Program-made: the position numbers and the translations under genes
Notes under the pieces: model-generated
What the model was told of the DNA's origin: nothing
What the model saw: only the letters and a program-made list of their open reading frames with translations
The model's database searches: none
Origin: an uncultured Planctomycetaceae bacterium
Lineage (GTDB): Bacteria > Planctomycetota > Planctomycetia > Pirellulales > Pirellulaceae
Length of the DNA: 48,977 bases
Reading direction: 5' to 3'
NCBI GenBank assembly: GCA_903863885.1
Contig: CAIPEB010000733.1
Coordinates: forward strand, 1 to 48,977
Part shown: positions 17,883 to 26,376 of the stretch, in pieces
How the letters are laid out: each line of letters begins with the position of its first letter
Position numbering within the stretch: position 1 is the stretch's first letter

Positions 17883-18296
17883 CAGGCTCTCCGTTCGGCT
17901 CCTGGTTCGGCACGTACTCTCACGCAAAGTTCCTTAAGGCCTGTCGCAAAACGTTGACGGTTGCCAAGCCGGGGATTGCGGGAGTTGCGGCGATGTGGCT
18001 TCCGGTTCCTCCGCGACTCAGTATGCCCGCGCTGTGCAAAGACTCCCCCGAGGCCCTGACGGTCCTCCAGGGGGGCAGCGAGGTTAAGTGCGAGGATTGC
18101 GTGAATATACATTGCGTTACGATACCCCAGAAGAAGCGGTTCCATGTCTGAAGTCGATTTTTCAACAATGCACGCAACCGTTCCGACTCGCATCATTTCG
18201 AGATTAATGTCCGGGCAAACGCAAGCGGAATGATGAGTTTAAGGCTAGACTGAGCGTGTGAATGCAGGAGTTCAATCGGAAGAGGCAAAAGGTCTC
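17883..18296. other. Divergent intergenic region without recognised gene
   Basis: This gap lies between the antiporter start and the hybrid kinase start, which face away from each other, so both promoters should be here. Open frames on either strand are short and show no family resemblance. A GC-rich stretch near 18050-18085 has partial self-complementarity (CCTCCAGGGGGG), but I see no convincing operator or RNA gene. Confidence 0.5.
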
Positions 18297-21200
18297 ATGC
18301 CCTATCGAGATATTCTCTGGATCGTGGCCATTGCCGTGCTGGGAACGGCTTCCCGCGGCGCCGAAGAACTAAAGCCATTAACGACGATTCGCGGTATCAA
18401 GAGCCTTTCTCCCGAAGCCGCTGACCGGAAGCTGCCGGTTCGCCTTCGCGCTGTTGTCACTTCCGTAAATCCAATCTCAAACGACATCTTCCTGCAGGAT
18501 GATACCGGGGCGGTGTACGCCGCATTTCTGCCGGCCGGTTCGCAGATTAGCAGCGGGGACGTGGTCGAACTTGAGGGCAAGACCAATCCGGGCGGGTTCA
18601 TACCGATGGTGCAGCTCGCACAAATCCGCCGAGTCGAACAGACGGAGCTGCCGTCGCCCGTTTTTGCTTCGGCCCGGATGCTGGTGGACCCTCTCTGGGA
18701 CTCCCGGCGAGTCGAAATTGAAGGAATCGTTGCCGCCGCGGGGACTTTACCCAGCACGGTCATTCTCACGGTCGTCATGCGTGAAGGCCCCGTGATGGTA
18801 ATGGTTTACGGGAAGAGTGCTGATCGGATACCCAAGGACGTTCTGGGTATGCGAGTTCGGCTTCGCGGGATTTGCTCCGCCGTTGCCAATCCGGATCGGC
18901 AGGTTGTCGCTGCTCGTTTGCACGTCACCGAACCGGCTGACGTGGATGTGGTGCCAACCGGCCGAGTCAACGTCGACTCGCTCGCCGTTACCCCCGTGAC
19001 CCATGTGCTGCAATCGGCCAGCGAATCCTCGGACGGTCCTCTGACCCGAATCGAAGGCACTATCACGGCAACTCCCACTCCTTCGACGTTCTATCTTCAG
19101 GACGAGTCGGGCAGCATCCTCGTGTACGATCTTATGCCGGCAGCGAACGAACCGGGCATGCGAGTTTCCCTGACGGGGATTCCACATCTGGAAGACGGAA
19201 ACGTCGTGTTCGGACTGGGAAGTCGCGGCATTAACGGACAGTCCGGCATTCCCAAGCCCGTCGCTGTGACTCCCGACGACTATCTTCAGAAACAGTACCG
19301 TCACCGCCGCGTTTCGTTTGAAGCGAAGGTGCTGGCCGTATCGCGGTCCGAATCGTCGGAGCCTCTCGATGTAGCGCTGGAGTTCGGCCCGGCGGTCATG
19401 AACGCCAGAGTCCCGGAATCCTACGTCAGGACCGACAGCCTGCGCAGCGGCTGCCGAGTCCGTATCCAGGGAGTCATCGAACAACTTTCGGAACCTGACA
19501 ACGACTCGAACCGCTTCAACGTCTACCTGGCTCAGCCTGATGATCTTGTGATCGTGGCGTCGCCTCCCGCGGACTTGGCGACAATCATGCTGTGGTCGCT
19601 CGCGATTGTCGGCGTGCTGGGCTGCCTGGCGGCCGGCTGGACGATTACGCTCCATCGCCGCGTTCGAGTGCGCACTGCGGAACTTGCCACAGCTCATGGA
19701 CGTATCGCCGAGGCCATGTCGCAATTGTCGCAGTCTGAGGCCAAGTTCCGGAGCATGTTCGAACAATCGCCGCTGGGAATCGCATTGTTCGATGCTCGCA
19801 GCGGTCAACTGCTTGAGGTCAACCAGCGTCTGGCACAGCTCACCGGACGCCCCAGCGAAGAACTCGCGACCGCCGACTGGCTGAAGCTTACGCATTCCGA
19901 CGGCCAGGCACAGGACGTCGATCAGCTTTTCCGGTTGCAGTCGGGCGAGATAAGCGGCTTCGAAATGGAGCATCGATACGTTCGTGCCGACGGCAGATGC
20001 GTCTGGTTCCACATCACGCTGGCCGCGGTGACAAACGGCGCCGAGGGTGCCTGCTACCACCTGGGACTGGTTGAGGACATTACGCAGCGCAAAGACGCCG
20101 AAGATCGACTTCGGTGTATCACGAATGCTGCGCACGACGCGATCCTGATGCTCGATCCGCGCGGCGCGATTACGTTCTGGAATCCCGCTGCCGAGCAGAT
20201 CCTCGGATACCGGCCCGAGGAAGCGCTGGGAGAGGATCTGCATGAACTGCTGGCGCCGGGGCGATATCTCCAGGAATTTCGAGAGGCGTTCCCCGCGTTT
20301 AAGAGCACCGGGCGAGGCAATGCCGTAGGCAAGACGCTCGAGTTATTTGCTCGACGACGCGATGGGCAGGAAATACCGGTTTCATTGTCGCTCTCGACAT
20401 TCCTGTTTCAGGGCGGCTGGCATGCGGTGGGAGTTCTCCGCGATATTTCCGATCACCGGAGGATGGAGGAGGAGTTGCGTGCCCGGGAAGAACGATTTCG
20501 ACTGCTGGCCGAGCACGCCGTCGACAATATCTGGACCTACGGCCTCGAAGACACTTTCACGTACGTCAGCCCTGCCGTCGAGAAGCTGATGGGTTACACA
20601 CCGGAAGAAATGACACAGCGGTCACTGGAAAGCGTCCTCACTCCGGAATCGCTTTCCGTCACGCTGAATTACCTCAACGGACTGGATGCCCGCGCGCAGA
20701 CGGGCCTGCCACTGGAGCACTTCCGGAGCGAACTGGAACTGATCTGCAAGAATGGTTCCACCGTCTGGTCGGAAGTTATTGCATCACCTCGCGTTGGCGC
20801 CGACGGAAAATTGATCGAACTAGTGGGCGTTTCCCGCGATATTACGGAGCGAAAGCGGCACGAGCAGGAACTTCGGCTGGCTCGCGACGACGCGGAGTCC
20901 GCCAATCGCGCCAAGAGCGATTTCCTGGCCACCATGAGCCACGAAATCCGCACGCCGATGAATGGCGTAATCGGCATGACCGGCCTTCTGCTCGATACGA
21001 ACTTGACAGCGGAGCAGCGAAGATACGCCGAGTTCATTCGCGTCAGCGGCAAGTCCCTGCTGACCTTGATCAACGACATTCTCGACTTCTCCAAGATCGA
21101 AGCCGGCAAACTGGATTTGGAAACGCTCGACTTCGACCTGCAGTCGCTGCTTTACGAGTTTGCAGGCCCGCTGGAGTTCGTCGCGAGGGACAAAGCCATC

Positions 21201-22481
21201 CGTTTTACCTGGTCGACGGCATCGGACGTGCCAGTCAGAGTATCCGGCGATCCTGGGCGACTGCATCAGATCCTGACGAACCTGACAAGCAACGCGCTGA
21301 AATTTACTCAGCACGGCGAAGTGTCCGTGGCGGCGAGTCGCGTCGAGGAAACCGAGTCCGACGTGCTGATCCGCTTCTCGGTCCGAGATACGGGCATCGG
21401 TATTGATCCGATGCAGCACGAGAAGCTCTTTCGCAAGTTTTCTCAGGCACACGATTCCACCACTCAGCGCTACGGCGGAACCGGACTGGGTCTGGCCATC
21501 TCGAAGCGACTCGCGGAACTTATGGGCGGAGAAATCGGCGTGAACAGCCGACTCGGCGAAGGATCCGAGTTCTGGTTCACCGTGCGTCTTGGCAAGCAAC
21601 TTCTGCCGGACAGCGATTCAGCCACGTCCTTTACGGCGACAAACTCTGCCAACACGATTCCGTCAGAATCATCGGCGCTGTATCGCAAGGGCGCCCGCAT
21701 TCTGGTCGCAGAGGATAACGTCGTGAACCAGGAGGTGGCAATCGGCATCCTGCGGAAACTCGGCCTGCGTGCCGAGGCCGTTGGTAACGGCGAGGAAGCC
21801 GTCGAAGCGTTGAGGACTATGCCGTACGATCTGGTTCTGATGGACATCCAGATGCCTGACATGGACGGCCTGGAAGCCACGCGACTCATCCGCGATCCGC
21901 AGTCGGCCGTGCTCAACCACCAGATTCCTGTGATAGCGATGACCGCCAACGCCATGCGAGGCGATCGCGAACGCTGCCTTGAGGCGGGCATGAACGCCTA
22001 TGTCAGCAAACCCATCTCGCCCCAGGCGCTGGTTGAGACATTGAATATCTGGCTGTCGCGAGTTGCTTCACACGTCGATACGGATGCCGCAGGAGATGCC
22101 GTCAAGATGGAGCCGGCAGCAGACGTGCCCGTTTTCAATCAGACGGATTTGATGACGAGGCTGTTCGATGATGTTCAACTGATCGAGAGGATCGTCGACC
22201 GATTCCTGCATTCGATGCCGGACCAGATCGTATCGCTGCAACAAGCCCTCAATGCGGGTGACGCATTGACTGTTCAAAGGAATGCTCACAGCATCAAGGG
22301 CGCGGCCTCAAACGTCGGAGGCGAACAGCTGCAAAGCGTCGCGGGCGATATGGAAGACGCGGCCAGAACCGGAAATCTCGATTCCGCGGCCCGCCTCCTG
22401 CCCATTCTGCAGCAGAAACTCGAGTCGCTTCAGGCGGCAATCCGGGCAAGCAGTTTCTGTGGTTCGGAATTCCGCGAATGA
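18297..22481 (+). CDS. Hybrid sensor histidine kinase with OB-like sensor repeats, three PAS, receiver and Hpt
   Basis: A 1394-residue multi-step phosphorelay kinase. From the ATG at 18297 a signal-like helix is followed by about 400 extracytoplasmic residues. Segments such as VRLRAVVTSVNPISNDIFLQ and IEGTITATPTPSTFYLQDE recur there, suggesting repeated OB-like beta domains. A membrane helix lies at about 427-449, and three PAS domains at about 480-605, 605-730 and 730-870, with PAC endings (LVEDITQRK, VLRDISDHR, VSRDITERK). HisKA has H882 in SHEIRTP, HATPase has NALKF, DTGIGID and GGTGLGL, the receiver has D1183 in LMDIQMPDMDG, and Hpt has H1331 in NAHSIKGAA. No dedicated response regulator is adjacent, so the final target is unknown. 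A farther start at 18258 lacks a ribosome site. Confidence 0.92.
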   Translation: MPYRDILWIVAIAVLGTASRGAEELKPLTTIRGIKSLSPEAADRKLPVRLRAVVTSVNPISNDIFLQDDTGAVYAAFLPAGSQISSGDVVELEGKTNPGGFIPMVQLAQIRRVEQTELPSPVFASARMLVDPLWDSRRVEIEGIVAAAGTLPSTVILTVVMREGPVMVMVYGKSADRIPKDVLGMRVRLRGICSAVANPDRQVVAARLHVTEPADVDVVPTGRVNVDSLAVTPVTHVLQSASESSDGPLTRIEGTITATPTPSTFYLQDESGSILVYDLMPAANEPGMRVSLTGIPHLEDGNVVFGLGSRGINGQSGIPKPVAVTPDDYLQKQYRHRRVSFEAKVLAVSRSESSEPLDVALEFGPAVMNARVPESYVRTDSLRSGCRVRIQGVIEQLSEPDNDSNRFNVYLAQPDDLVIVASPPADLATIMLWSLAIVGVLGCLAAGWTITLHRRVRVRTAELATAHGRIAEAMSQLSQSEAKFRSMFEQSPLGIALFDARSGQLLEVNQRLAQLTGRPSEELATADWLKLTHSDGQAQDVDQLFRLQSGEISGFEMEHRYVRADGRCVWFHITLAAVTNGAEGACYHLGLVEDITQRKDAEDRLRCITNAAHDAILMLDPRGAITFWNPAAEQILGYRPEEALGEDLHELLAPGRYLQEFREAFPAFKSTGRGNAVGKTLELFARRRDGQEIPVSLSLSTFLFQGGWHAVGVLRDISDHRRMEEELRAREERFRLLAEHAVDNIWTYGLEDTFTYVSPAVEKLMGYTPEEMTQRSLESVLTPESLSVTLNYLNGLDARAQTGLPLEHFRSELELICKNGSTVWSEVIASPRVGADGKLIELVGVSRDITERKRHEQELRLARDDAESANRAKSDFLATMSHEIRTPMNGVIGMTGLLLDTNLTAEQRRYAEFIRVSGKSLLTLINDILDFSKIEAGKLDLETLDFDLQSLLYEFAGPLEFVARDKAIRFTWSTASDVPVRVSGDPGRLHQILTNLTSNALKFTQHGEVSVAASRVEETESDVLIRFSVRDTGIGIDPMQHEKLFRKFSQAHDSTTQRYGGTGLGLAISKRLAELMGGEIGVNSRLGEGSEFWFTVRLGKQLLPDSDSATSFTATNSANTIPSESSALYRKGARILVAEDNVVNQEVAIGILRKLGLRAEAVGNGEEAVEALRTMPYDLVLMDIQMPDMDGLEATRLIRDPQSAVLNHQIPVIAMTANAMRGDRERCLEAGMNAYVSKPISPQALVETLNIWLSRVASHVDTDAAGDAVKMEPAADVPVFNQTDLMTRLFDDVQLIERIVDRFLHSMPDQIVSLQQALNAGDALTVQRNAHSIKGAASNVGGEQLQSVAGDMEDAARTGNLDSAARLLPILQQKLESLQAAIRASSFCGSEFRE

Positions 22482-22575
22482 CTTTTGTTTGACGCGTCGC
22501 CGACGGGATCGTACGACAACGCCTGCAACTGCAGGAACAGCAAAATGCGGCCCGCTTGCCAATTCGCCAAGGCAG

Positions 22576-22649
22576 GATGTGTCAAGCTCGCCGAGTCATG
22601 TACTCCTTCCAGCTTGACGATGAGGGTGAGCGCGGGCACACCGGAATGA
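22576..22649. repeat. Dispersed hairpin repeat (GTGTCAAGCTCGCC...GCGGGCACACC)
   Basis: The left end has GTGTCAAGCTCGCCGAG and the right end has GTGAGCGCGGGCACACCGGA, with a variable middle. The same two ends frame two more copies at 33.4-33.6 kb. It lies between the kinase stop and the CDF transporter start. The rest of this 306-bp gap shows no gene. Confidence 0.7.
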
Positions 22650-22787
22650 GGCTCGATTGGCTTCATCGATGAAGCGGGCAGAAATGCTCGGCTGTTTCCA
22701 TCGGTGATTATCCGCGCCAATCCCTGGCTTCCTCTCCAGCAAACCGCCGGTTGGCGATTCGCCTCCGAGCAGATACGATCTTTGAAT

Positions 22788-23450
22788 ATGACTACGCAAT
22801 CGTGCTCATCAGCAGGCGAAGCCGTCCGGCGAGGGCGGCGGCTCGAGTACTTTGGTCTCGCGTGGAACGTAATCGAGGCCGCAGTGGCGATCGGAGCCGG
22901 TGCGCTGGCAGGGAGCACCGCGCTGCTCGGGTTCGGCTTCGACTCGCTGATCGAGTCCTTGTCCGGACTCGTGCTGCTCTGGCGGCTTGCCCACGGCGAG
23001 AAAGGCGAGCAGCGGGAAAAACTGGCACAGAAACTCGTCGGCGTCAGCTTTCTCATTCTGGCCGTCTATGTTGCGTTCGAGTCCGTCGAAGCGCTCGTCA
23101 AACGCGAGCCGCCCGAAGCAAGCTACGCCGGAATCGCGATCGCGATTCTCTCGGTCGTCGTCATGCCGCTGCTGGCCCGGGCCAAACGCAAGGTGGCTGC
23201 AAGTTTGGACAGCGCGGCAATGCACGCCGATTCGCGCCAGACGGATATCTGCGCCTATCTGTCGGCAATCCTGCTGGTCGGCCTGGCCGCCAATGCGATT
23301 GCCGGCTGGTGGTGGGCCGACCCGATCGCCGGACTGGCCATGGTGCCGATCATCGGAAAAGAAGGGATCGACGCCCTGCGGGGCAAAGCCTGCGGCTGCA
23401 GTAAGACGTGCTGCGAGTCAACCTGCCACGACGGAGGTCGTGCGGTTTAG
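22788..23450 (+). CDS. Cation diffusion facilitator (CDF)-type metal transporter, short form
   Basis: This 220-residue inner-membrane protein has about six helices. FGFDSLIESLSG matches the helix-2 metal site of CDF transporters, and MHADSRQTDICAYLSA matches the helix-5 HD site, so divalent metal/proton exchange is likely. It is shorter than usual because the cytoplasmic C-terminal domain is missing. Instead it ends in a cysteine-rich tail, CGCSKTCCESTC, that could bind metal. The ATG at 22788 is chosen over an upstream frame opening at 22704 because the conserved helix begins soon after. The last codons and the TAG stop lie inside the terminal repeat of the MITE-like element that follows. 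Confidence 0.85.
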   Translation: MTTQSCSSAGEAVRRGRRLEYFGLAWNVIEAAVAIGAGALAGSTALLGFGFDSLIESLSGLVLLWRLAHGEKGEQREKLAQKLVGVSFLILAVYVAFESVEALVKREPPEASYAGIAIAILSVVVMPLLARAKRKVAASLDSAAMHADSRQTDICAYLSAILLVGLAANAIAGWWWADPIAGLAMVPIIGKEGIDALRGKACGCSKTCCESTCHDGGRAV

Positions 23451-23653
23451 GAACCATTGGGACGTAACGACTTAGCTTCACCCTCCCGCATGCGGGAGGG
23501 TCGGCCGCGCAGCGGTCGGGGAGGGGCTTCCTGGCCAGTAGTGAATTCTACGACCACCGGCGCGGTAGCCCTCTCCGAGCCTTCGGCCCGACTCTCCTAG
23601 AGGTAGAGTGAAGCATGAATCACGACGGTGCAACCACTTGTAAACCGCACGAC
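23437..23653. mobile_element. 217-bp MITE-like element, copy 1
   Basis: The ends GTCGTGCGGTTTAG and GTAAACCGCACGAC are inverted repeats (13 matching bases). The interior holds a long perfect palindrome with arms ACCCTCCCGCA (23480-23501), a GCGCAGC-type stem, GAATTC, and a CCTTCGGCCCGACTCT region ending GAGTGAAGCATGAATCACGACG. A second copy is at 46440-46662 with the same order of parts. There is no coding capacity, so it would need a transposase in trans. The left end overlaps the 3' end of the CDF gene and supplies its stop codon. Confidence 0.8.
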
Positions 23654-23714
23654 TTCGACGGGCAAGCCTTGGGCAAACCGACATTGATCCGCGTTCATCC
23701 GCAGCCGCTTCTCC

Positions 23715-24386
23715 TTACGGCTGCAGATCTATTCCGAGCTTCTCTTCCTCCTCGCCCTCAATGATGATGCGGGGCGTCACGCCGCCCAACATCAGACACG
23801 GTTCGGGACGCGCGGCGATGCCATCCTGCGACTCCATCTCGCTCACCAGAATCTCCAACCGCTGCGATCCATTCTGGCCGAACGGCACACCGATCTTCTT
23901 GTTAAGTTCAAGCGGCTCGACGACTCGCGCGCCTGCGGATATGAGCCGAATGCCGACCTGTTCTTCAGACGCCGGTCCCCAAATCCATGCAGGGACAAAC
24001 CGCGTAAGCAGGCGCACGGCCACATTGCGAGGCGGTGCCGCCCCCGGCTGTCCAGTGAGCGTCAGCTTCGCGTCGAGAAACCGCTTGCCGTCCTTGTCGC
24101 GGATCACTTGCACATCAATGGCCGTTCCCTCTTCCAGAAGTTCGACGTTGTCCGTGTTGCCGGGCCGCGGAATCTCGCACGTGCTGCGAACCGAAGCCTG
24201 CTGGTTTTCCGCTACGGAAATCTTTGGAGCGATGATTACGGTCTCCTGGCCGTCCGTATCCCGCCCGACGATCCGGAACTCGATCACGTAGACCTTGTTG
24301 GAATCGCCACAGGTCGAGTCGTCGCCGCACGCAACTCTTGCGTCGAATAACAAAACGGCTGCGGCAAGCGTGATCAGCAACTTCAC
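23715..24386 (-). CDS. Secreted protein of unknown function
   Basis: I do not recognise this protein of about 223 residues. It has a signal peptide (KLLITLAAAVLLFDARVACG). The GTG at 24386 is preferred over the ATG at 24401 because GGAGG lies eight bases before that GTG. The mature part is acidic and beta-rich: VIEFRIVGRDTDGQETVI, VSEMESQDGIAARPEPCLML, TPRIIIEGEEEE. The repeated theme of regulatory-looking beta strands resembles the domains found near secretin components, but the match is too weak to name. An inverted 'cacggat' repeat (23680-23704) lies just past its stop. Confidence 0.65.
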   Translation of the reverse strand: MKLLITLAAAVLLFDARVACGDDSTCGDSNKVYVIEFRIVGRDTDGQETVIIAPKISVAENQQASVRSTCEIPRPGNTDNVELLEEGTAIDVQVIRDKDGKRFLDAKLTLTGQPGAAPPRNVAVRLLTRFVPAWIWGPASEEQVGIRLISAGARVVEPLELNKKIGVPFGQNGSQRLEILVSEMESQDGIAARPEPCLMLGGVTPRIIIEGEEEEKLGIDLQP

Positions 24387-24401
24387 GGTTCGGGCCTCCA
24401 T

Positions 24402-24794
24402 GCCAGTTCGCGGGAATTGGTCGACTCGTCAGGCATCAGGCCGAGGATAGTACGTTCGCAGCCAACTCTCGGCAAGCCGAACGCAGGCGATTGGTCACCC
24501 GGCAGCACCGACCATGTCGATGCCCAAGTCCGAGGCTGCGCTCACCCGACCGAATAAGTGGCCAACGGACCGCGAATCACTGCCGGCGAATACACTCCTG
24601 AGATGGGTGTGGCAATACTCCATAAATACTATGCTTCGTGTATTTGGCTGCCGAGCGATGTTGAGTCGATGAGTGCGTTGGAAATCGAGATGGCGGGGGA
24701 AAGGAATTCCTCCCGGTCGCAAGTCCTGATCTTCAGACCGGTTTCTAAAATCCTAAATAGCGTTGAAATCAAATGTTACGACATGATTTTCCCA
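24402..24794. other. Long intergenic region, no recognised gene
   Basis: Base composition shifts toward A+T from about 24740, unlike the surrounding coding DNA, as expected ahead of a promoter. Two short open frames (about 75-90 codons) run across it on opposite strands, but neither shows family resemblance nor a ribosome-binding site. It separates the secreted protein from the hydrogenase operon and probably contains divergent promoters. Confidence 0.5.
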
Positions 24795-24808
24795 GTGATC
24801 CAATTCAC
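24795..24808. promoter_or_regulatory. Candidate Rex operator (GTGA-N6-TCAC)
   Basis: GTGATCCAATTCAC has half-sites GTGA and TCAC at exactly the six-base spacing of the Rex consensus TTGTGA-N6-TCACAA; the outer two bases on each side differ. It lies just upstream of a TTGACG -35 hexamer and about 155 bp before the rex gene. Binding of Rex at low NADH would block transcription of rex and the hydrogenase genes, giving autoregulation. This is inferred from pattern and position. Confidence 0.5.
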
Positions 24809-24812
24809 GCTA

Positions 24813-24840
24813 TTGACGGCGTTTTGAATGGGTATTAAAT
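24813..24840 (+). promoter_or_regulatory. Candidate sigma-70-type promoter of the rex-hyd operon
   Basis: TTGACG at 24813-24818 is followed, after 16 bases, by TTAAAT (24835-24840); TATTAA overlaps it. The -35 is one base from the TTGACA consensus. The local A+T richness, the operator just upstream and the position about 120 bp before rex support the assignment. The start point would be near 24846-24848. Confidence 0.5.
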
Positions 24841-24855
24841 TATCGATACATTGAT

Positions 24856-24875
24856 ACCGATAAAAGAGTATCGGT
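24856..24875. promoter_or_regulatory. Inverted repeat in the operon leader
   Basis: ACCGATA and TATCGGT form perfect 7-bp arms with a six-base spacer. It sits just downstream of the proposed start point, where a repressor dimer would block transcription. The palindrome TATCGATA at 24841-24848 lies immediately before it. Its sequence does not match the Rex half-site, so a second regulator is possible. Confidence 0.4.
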
Positions 24876-24963
24876 TTGTGTGAACGAGCGATTGTGGAGT
24901 TTGTGTGGCGACTGCATTGATCACGAAAGTCTCCCCTGCTGCGGAAAGCGAGGTCAGTGAGCT

Positions 24964-25656
24964 ATGATCGAGACGCCTGCGACCGCGCCCAGCCTGGAAG
25001 ACCCTGACATGGCTCACGACCCGCTTCGGCCCCTGCCCTTGCCCAGCGTTCGGCGACTGCCTTTGTACCTCCGGTATTTGAAGGAAGTTGAGGCCGAAGG
25101 GCGCGAGTCCGTCTCGTGCACGCACATCGCCGAACACTTGAACCTGGGCAGCATTCAGGTCCGCAAGGATCTGGCACTGACCGACATCGTGGGGCGTCCG
25201 AAGATCGGATTCGAGACGCGGGCCTTGATCGAGGCGATTGAGACGTTTCTCGGTTGGAACAACACGCAGGAAGCGTTTCTCGTCGGGGTCGGCAGCCTGG
25301 GACATGCCCTGCTGGGATACGGCGGATTCGACGAGTTCGGTTTGAGCATCGTCGCAGCCTTCGACGTGGCGGCGGACAAAGTCGGCACGAAGGTGCACTC
25401 CAAAGAAGTGCTGCCGATGGAGATGTTCGCCGATCTGGTCCAGCGCATGCACATCAATATCGGCGTCCTGACCGTGCCCGCTGCAGCGGCTCAGTCGGTG
25501 GCCGATTTGATGGTCAAGTCGGGCATGCGCGCGATCTGGAATTTCACCCCTGTCAAGCTGACCGCACCGGACACGATCGTTGTGGAAGACGTCCGCATGG
25601 CGGCCAGTTTCGCGGTACTTGCCAAACGCCTGAGCGATCTGTTGAAGCGGCATTAG
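24964..25656 (+). CDS. rex: Redox-sensing transcriptional repressor Rex
   Basis: A 230-residue cytoplasmic repressor that releases DNA when NADH rises relative to NAD+. The N-terminal winged helix holds SVRRLPLYLRYLKEVEAEG and SIQVRKDLALTD, closely matching Rex recognition helices. The Rossmann domain follows with FLVGVGSLGHALLGYGGF, the NADH-binding GxGxLG motif, and ends with the swapped C-terminal helix region (ASFAVLAKRLSDLLKRH). The first ATG is used; an ATG at 25009 just before the conserved part is an alternative. It is the first gene of the hydrogenase operon, so the cell's NADH level probably controls H2 metabolism directly. Confidence 0.95.
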   Translation: MIETPATAPSLEDPDMAHDPLRPLPLPSVRRLPLYLRYLKEVEAEGRESVSCTHIAEHLNLGSIQVRKDLALTDIVGRPKIGFETRALIEAIETFLGWNNTQEAFLVGVGSLGHALLGYGGFDEFGLSIVAAFDVAADKVGTKVHSKEVLPMEMFADLVQRMHINIGVLTVPAAAAQSVADLMVKSGMRAIWNFTPVKLTAPDTIVVEDVRMAASFAVLAKRLSDLLKRH

Positions 25657-25687
25657 CCGCGTCAAATGTCAGCCGGGCCGAATTGCA

Positions 25688-25699
25688 GTCAGGCCTGAC
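25688..25699. promoter_or_regulatory. 12-bp perfect palindrome between rex and hydC
   Basis: GTCAGGCCTGAC is self-complementary and lies in the 138-bp gap after the rex stop. The gap also holds a GC-rich hairpin near 25741-25763. It could be an operator for an internal promoter or a processing or attenuation site separating rex from the structural genes. No -10/-35 pair is clear. Confidence 0.3.
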
Positions 25700-25794
25700 G
25701 TTCCTCCCGTTTTTCACGCTTTGCAAAAGCTCCCCTGCATGGCGCGCCGCTCGCGGTGCGCGCTGATCACGCCTTTTCCGAAAGGAGTTTCCGC

Positions 25795-26376
25795 ATGGAC
25801 AACATCTCGCCGGCCCACGAGGCATCGTGCAGCACCGGGCCAGCCGAAAGCACGGCGACCGGCCACACGTCAGCTGAGCTCAGTGCAACTGACCTCGAAA
25901 CGCAGCAGTTCAACACGGTGTGCGAGATCCTGCGCCGGAACAACAACGACCCGGCGCGGCTGATTCCGATCCTGCAGCAGATCCAGAAAGAGTATCGCTA
26001 CCTGCCGGAGGAAGTGCTGACGTTCATCGCGACTCCTTTGCGGTTGCGACCGGCCCAGGTGTTCGGTGTAGCCACCTTCTACTCGCACTTTGCCCTGAAG
26101 CCGCACGGCAAGTACACGATCCGCCTCTGCGACGGCACGGCCTGCCACGTCCGTCGGTCCACGGGCATCCTGAATGCGTTGTACGAGAGGCTGAACGTGG
26201 ACGAAGAGCGCAAGACCACTTCGGACCAGCTGTTCACCGTGGAAACGGTCTCGTGTCTCGGGGCGTGCGGGCTGGCGCCGGTGATGCTGGTCAACGAGAA
26301 GGTGTACGGACAAGTCACTCCGGAAAAAGCCCTGGAAATCGTCGAGGAAATCATCGTGAAGGAGAAGCAGGCATGA
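25795..26376 (+). CDS. hydC: NAD-linked [FeFe] hydrogenase subunit HydC (NuoE-like)
   Basis: A 193-residue thioredoxin-like [2Fe-2S] protein homologous to the 24-kDa subunit of complex I. The cluster ligands are C112 and C117 (CDGTAC) and C154 and C158 (CLGAC). The helical N-terminal part has RLIPILQQIQKEYRYLPEE, typical of NuoE. The first 35 residues are a variable, low-complexity extension. The ATG at 25795 has a strong AAAGGAG seven bases upstream; an upstream ATG at 25756 is not supported. Its stop overlaps the hydB start (ATGA), showing translational coupling. In the trimer it relays electrons between HydB and HydA. Confidence 0.93.
   Translation: MDNISPAHEASCSTGPAESTATGHTSAELSATDLETQQFNTVCEILRRNNNDPARLIPILQQIQKEYRYLPEEVLTFIATPLRLRPAQVFGVATFYSHFALKPHGKYTIRLCDGTACHVRRSTGILNALYERLNVDEERKTTSDQLFTVETVSCLGACGLAPVMLVNEKVYGQVTPEKALEIVEEIIVKEKQA

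Noticed and set aside
24558-24827. Short plus-strand frame upstream of rex
   Set aside because: No ribosome site or resemblance, and it runs through the A+T-rich promoter and operator region.
25741-25763. GC-rich hairpin before hydC as a riboswitch
   Set aside because: It is a simple imperfect stem with no recognisable aptamer architecture.
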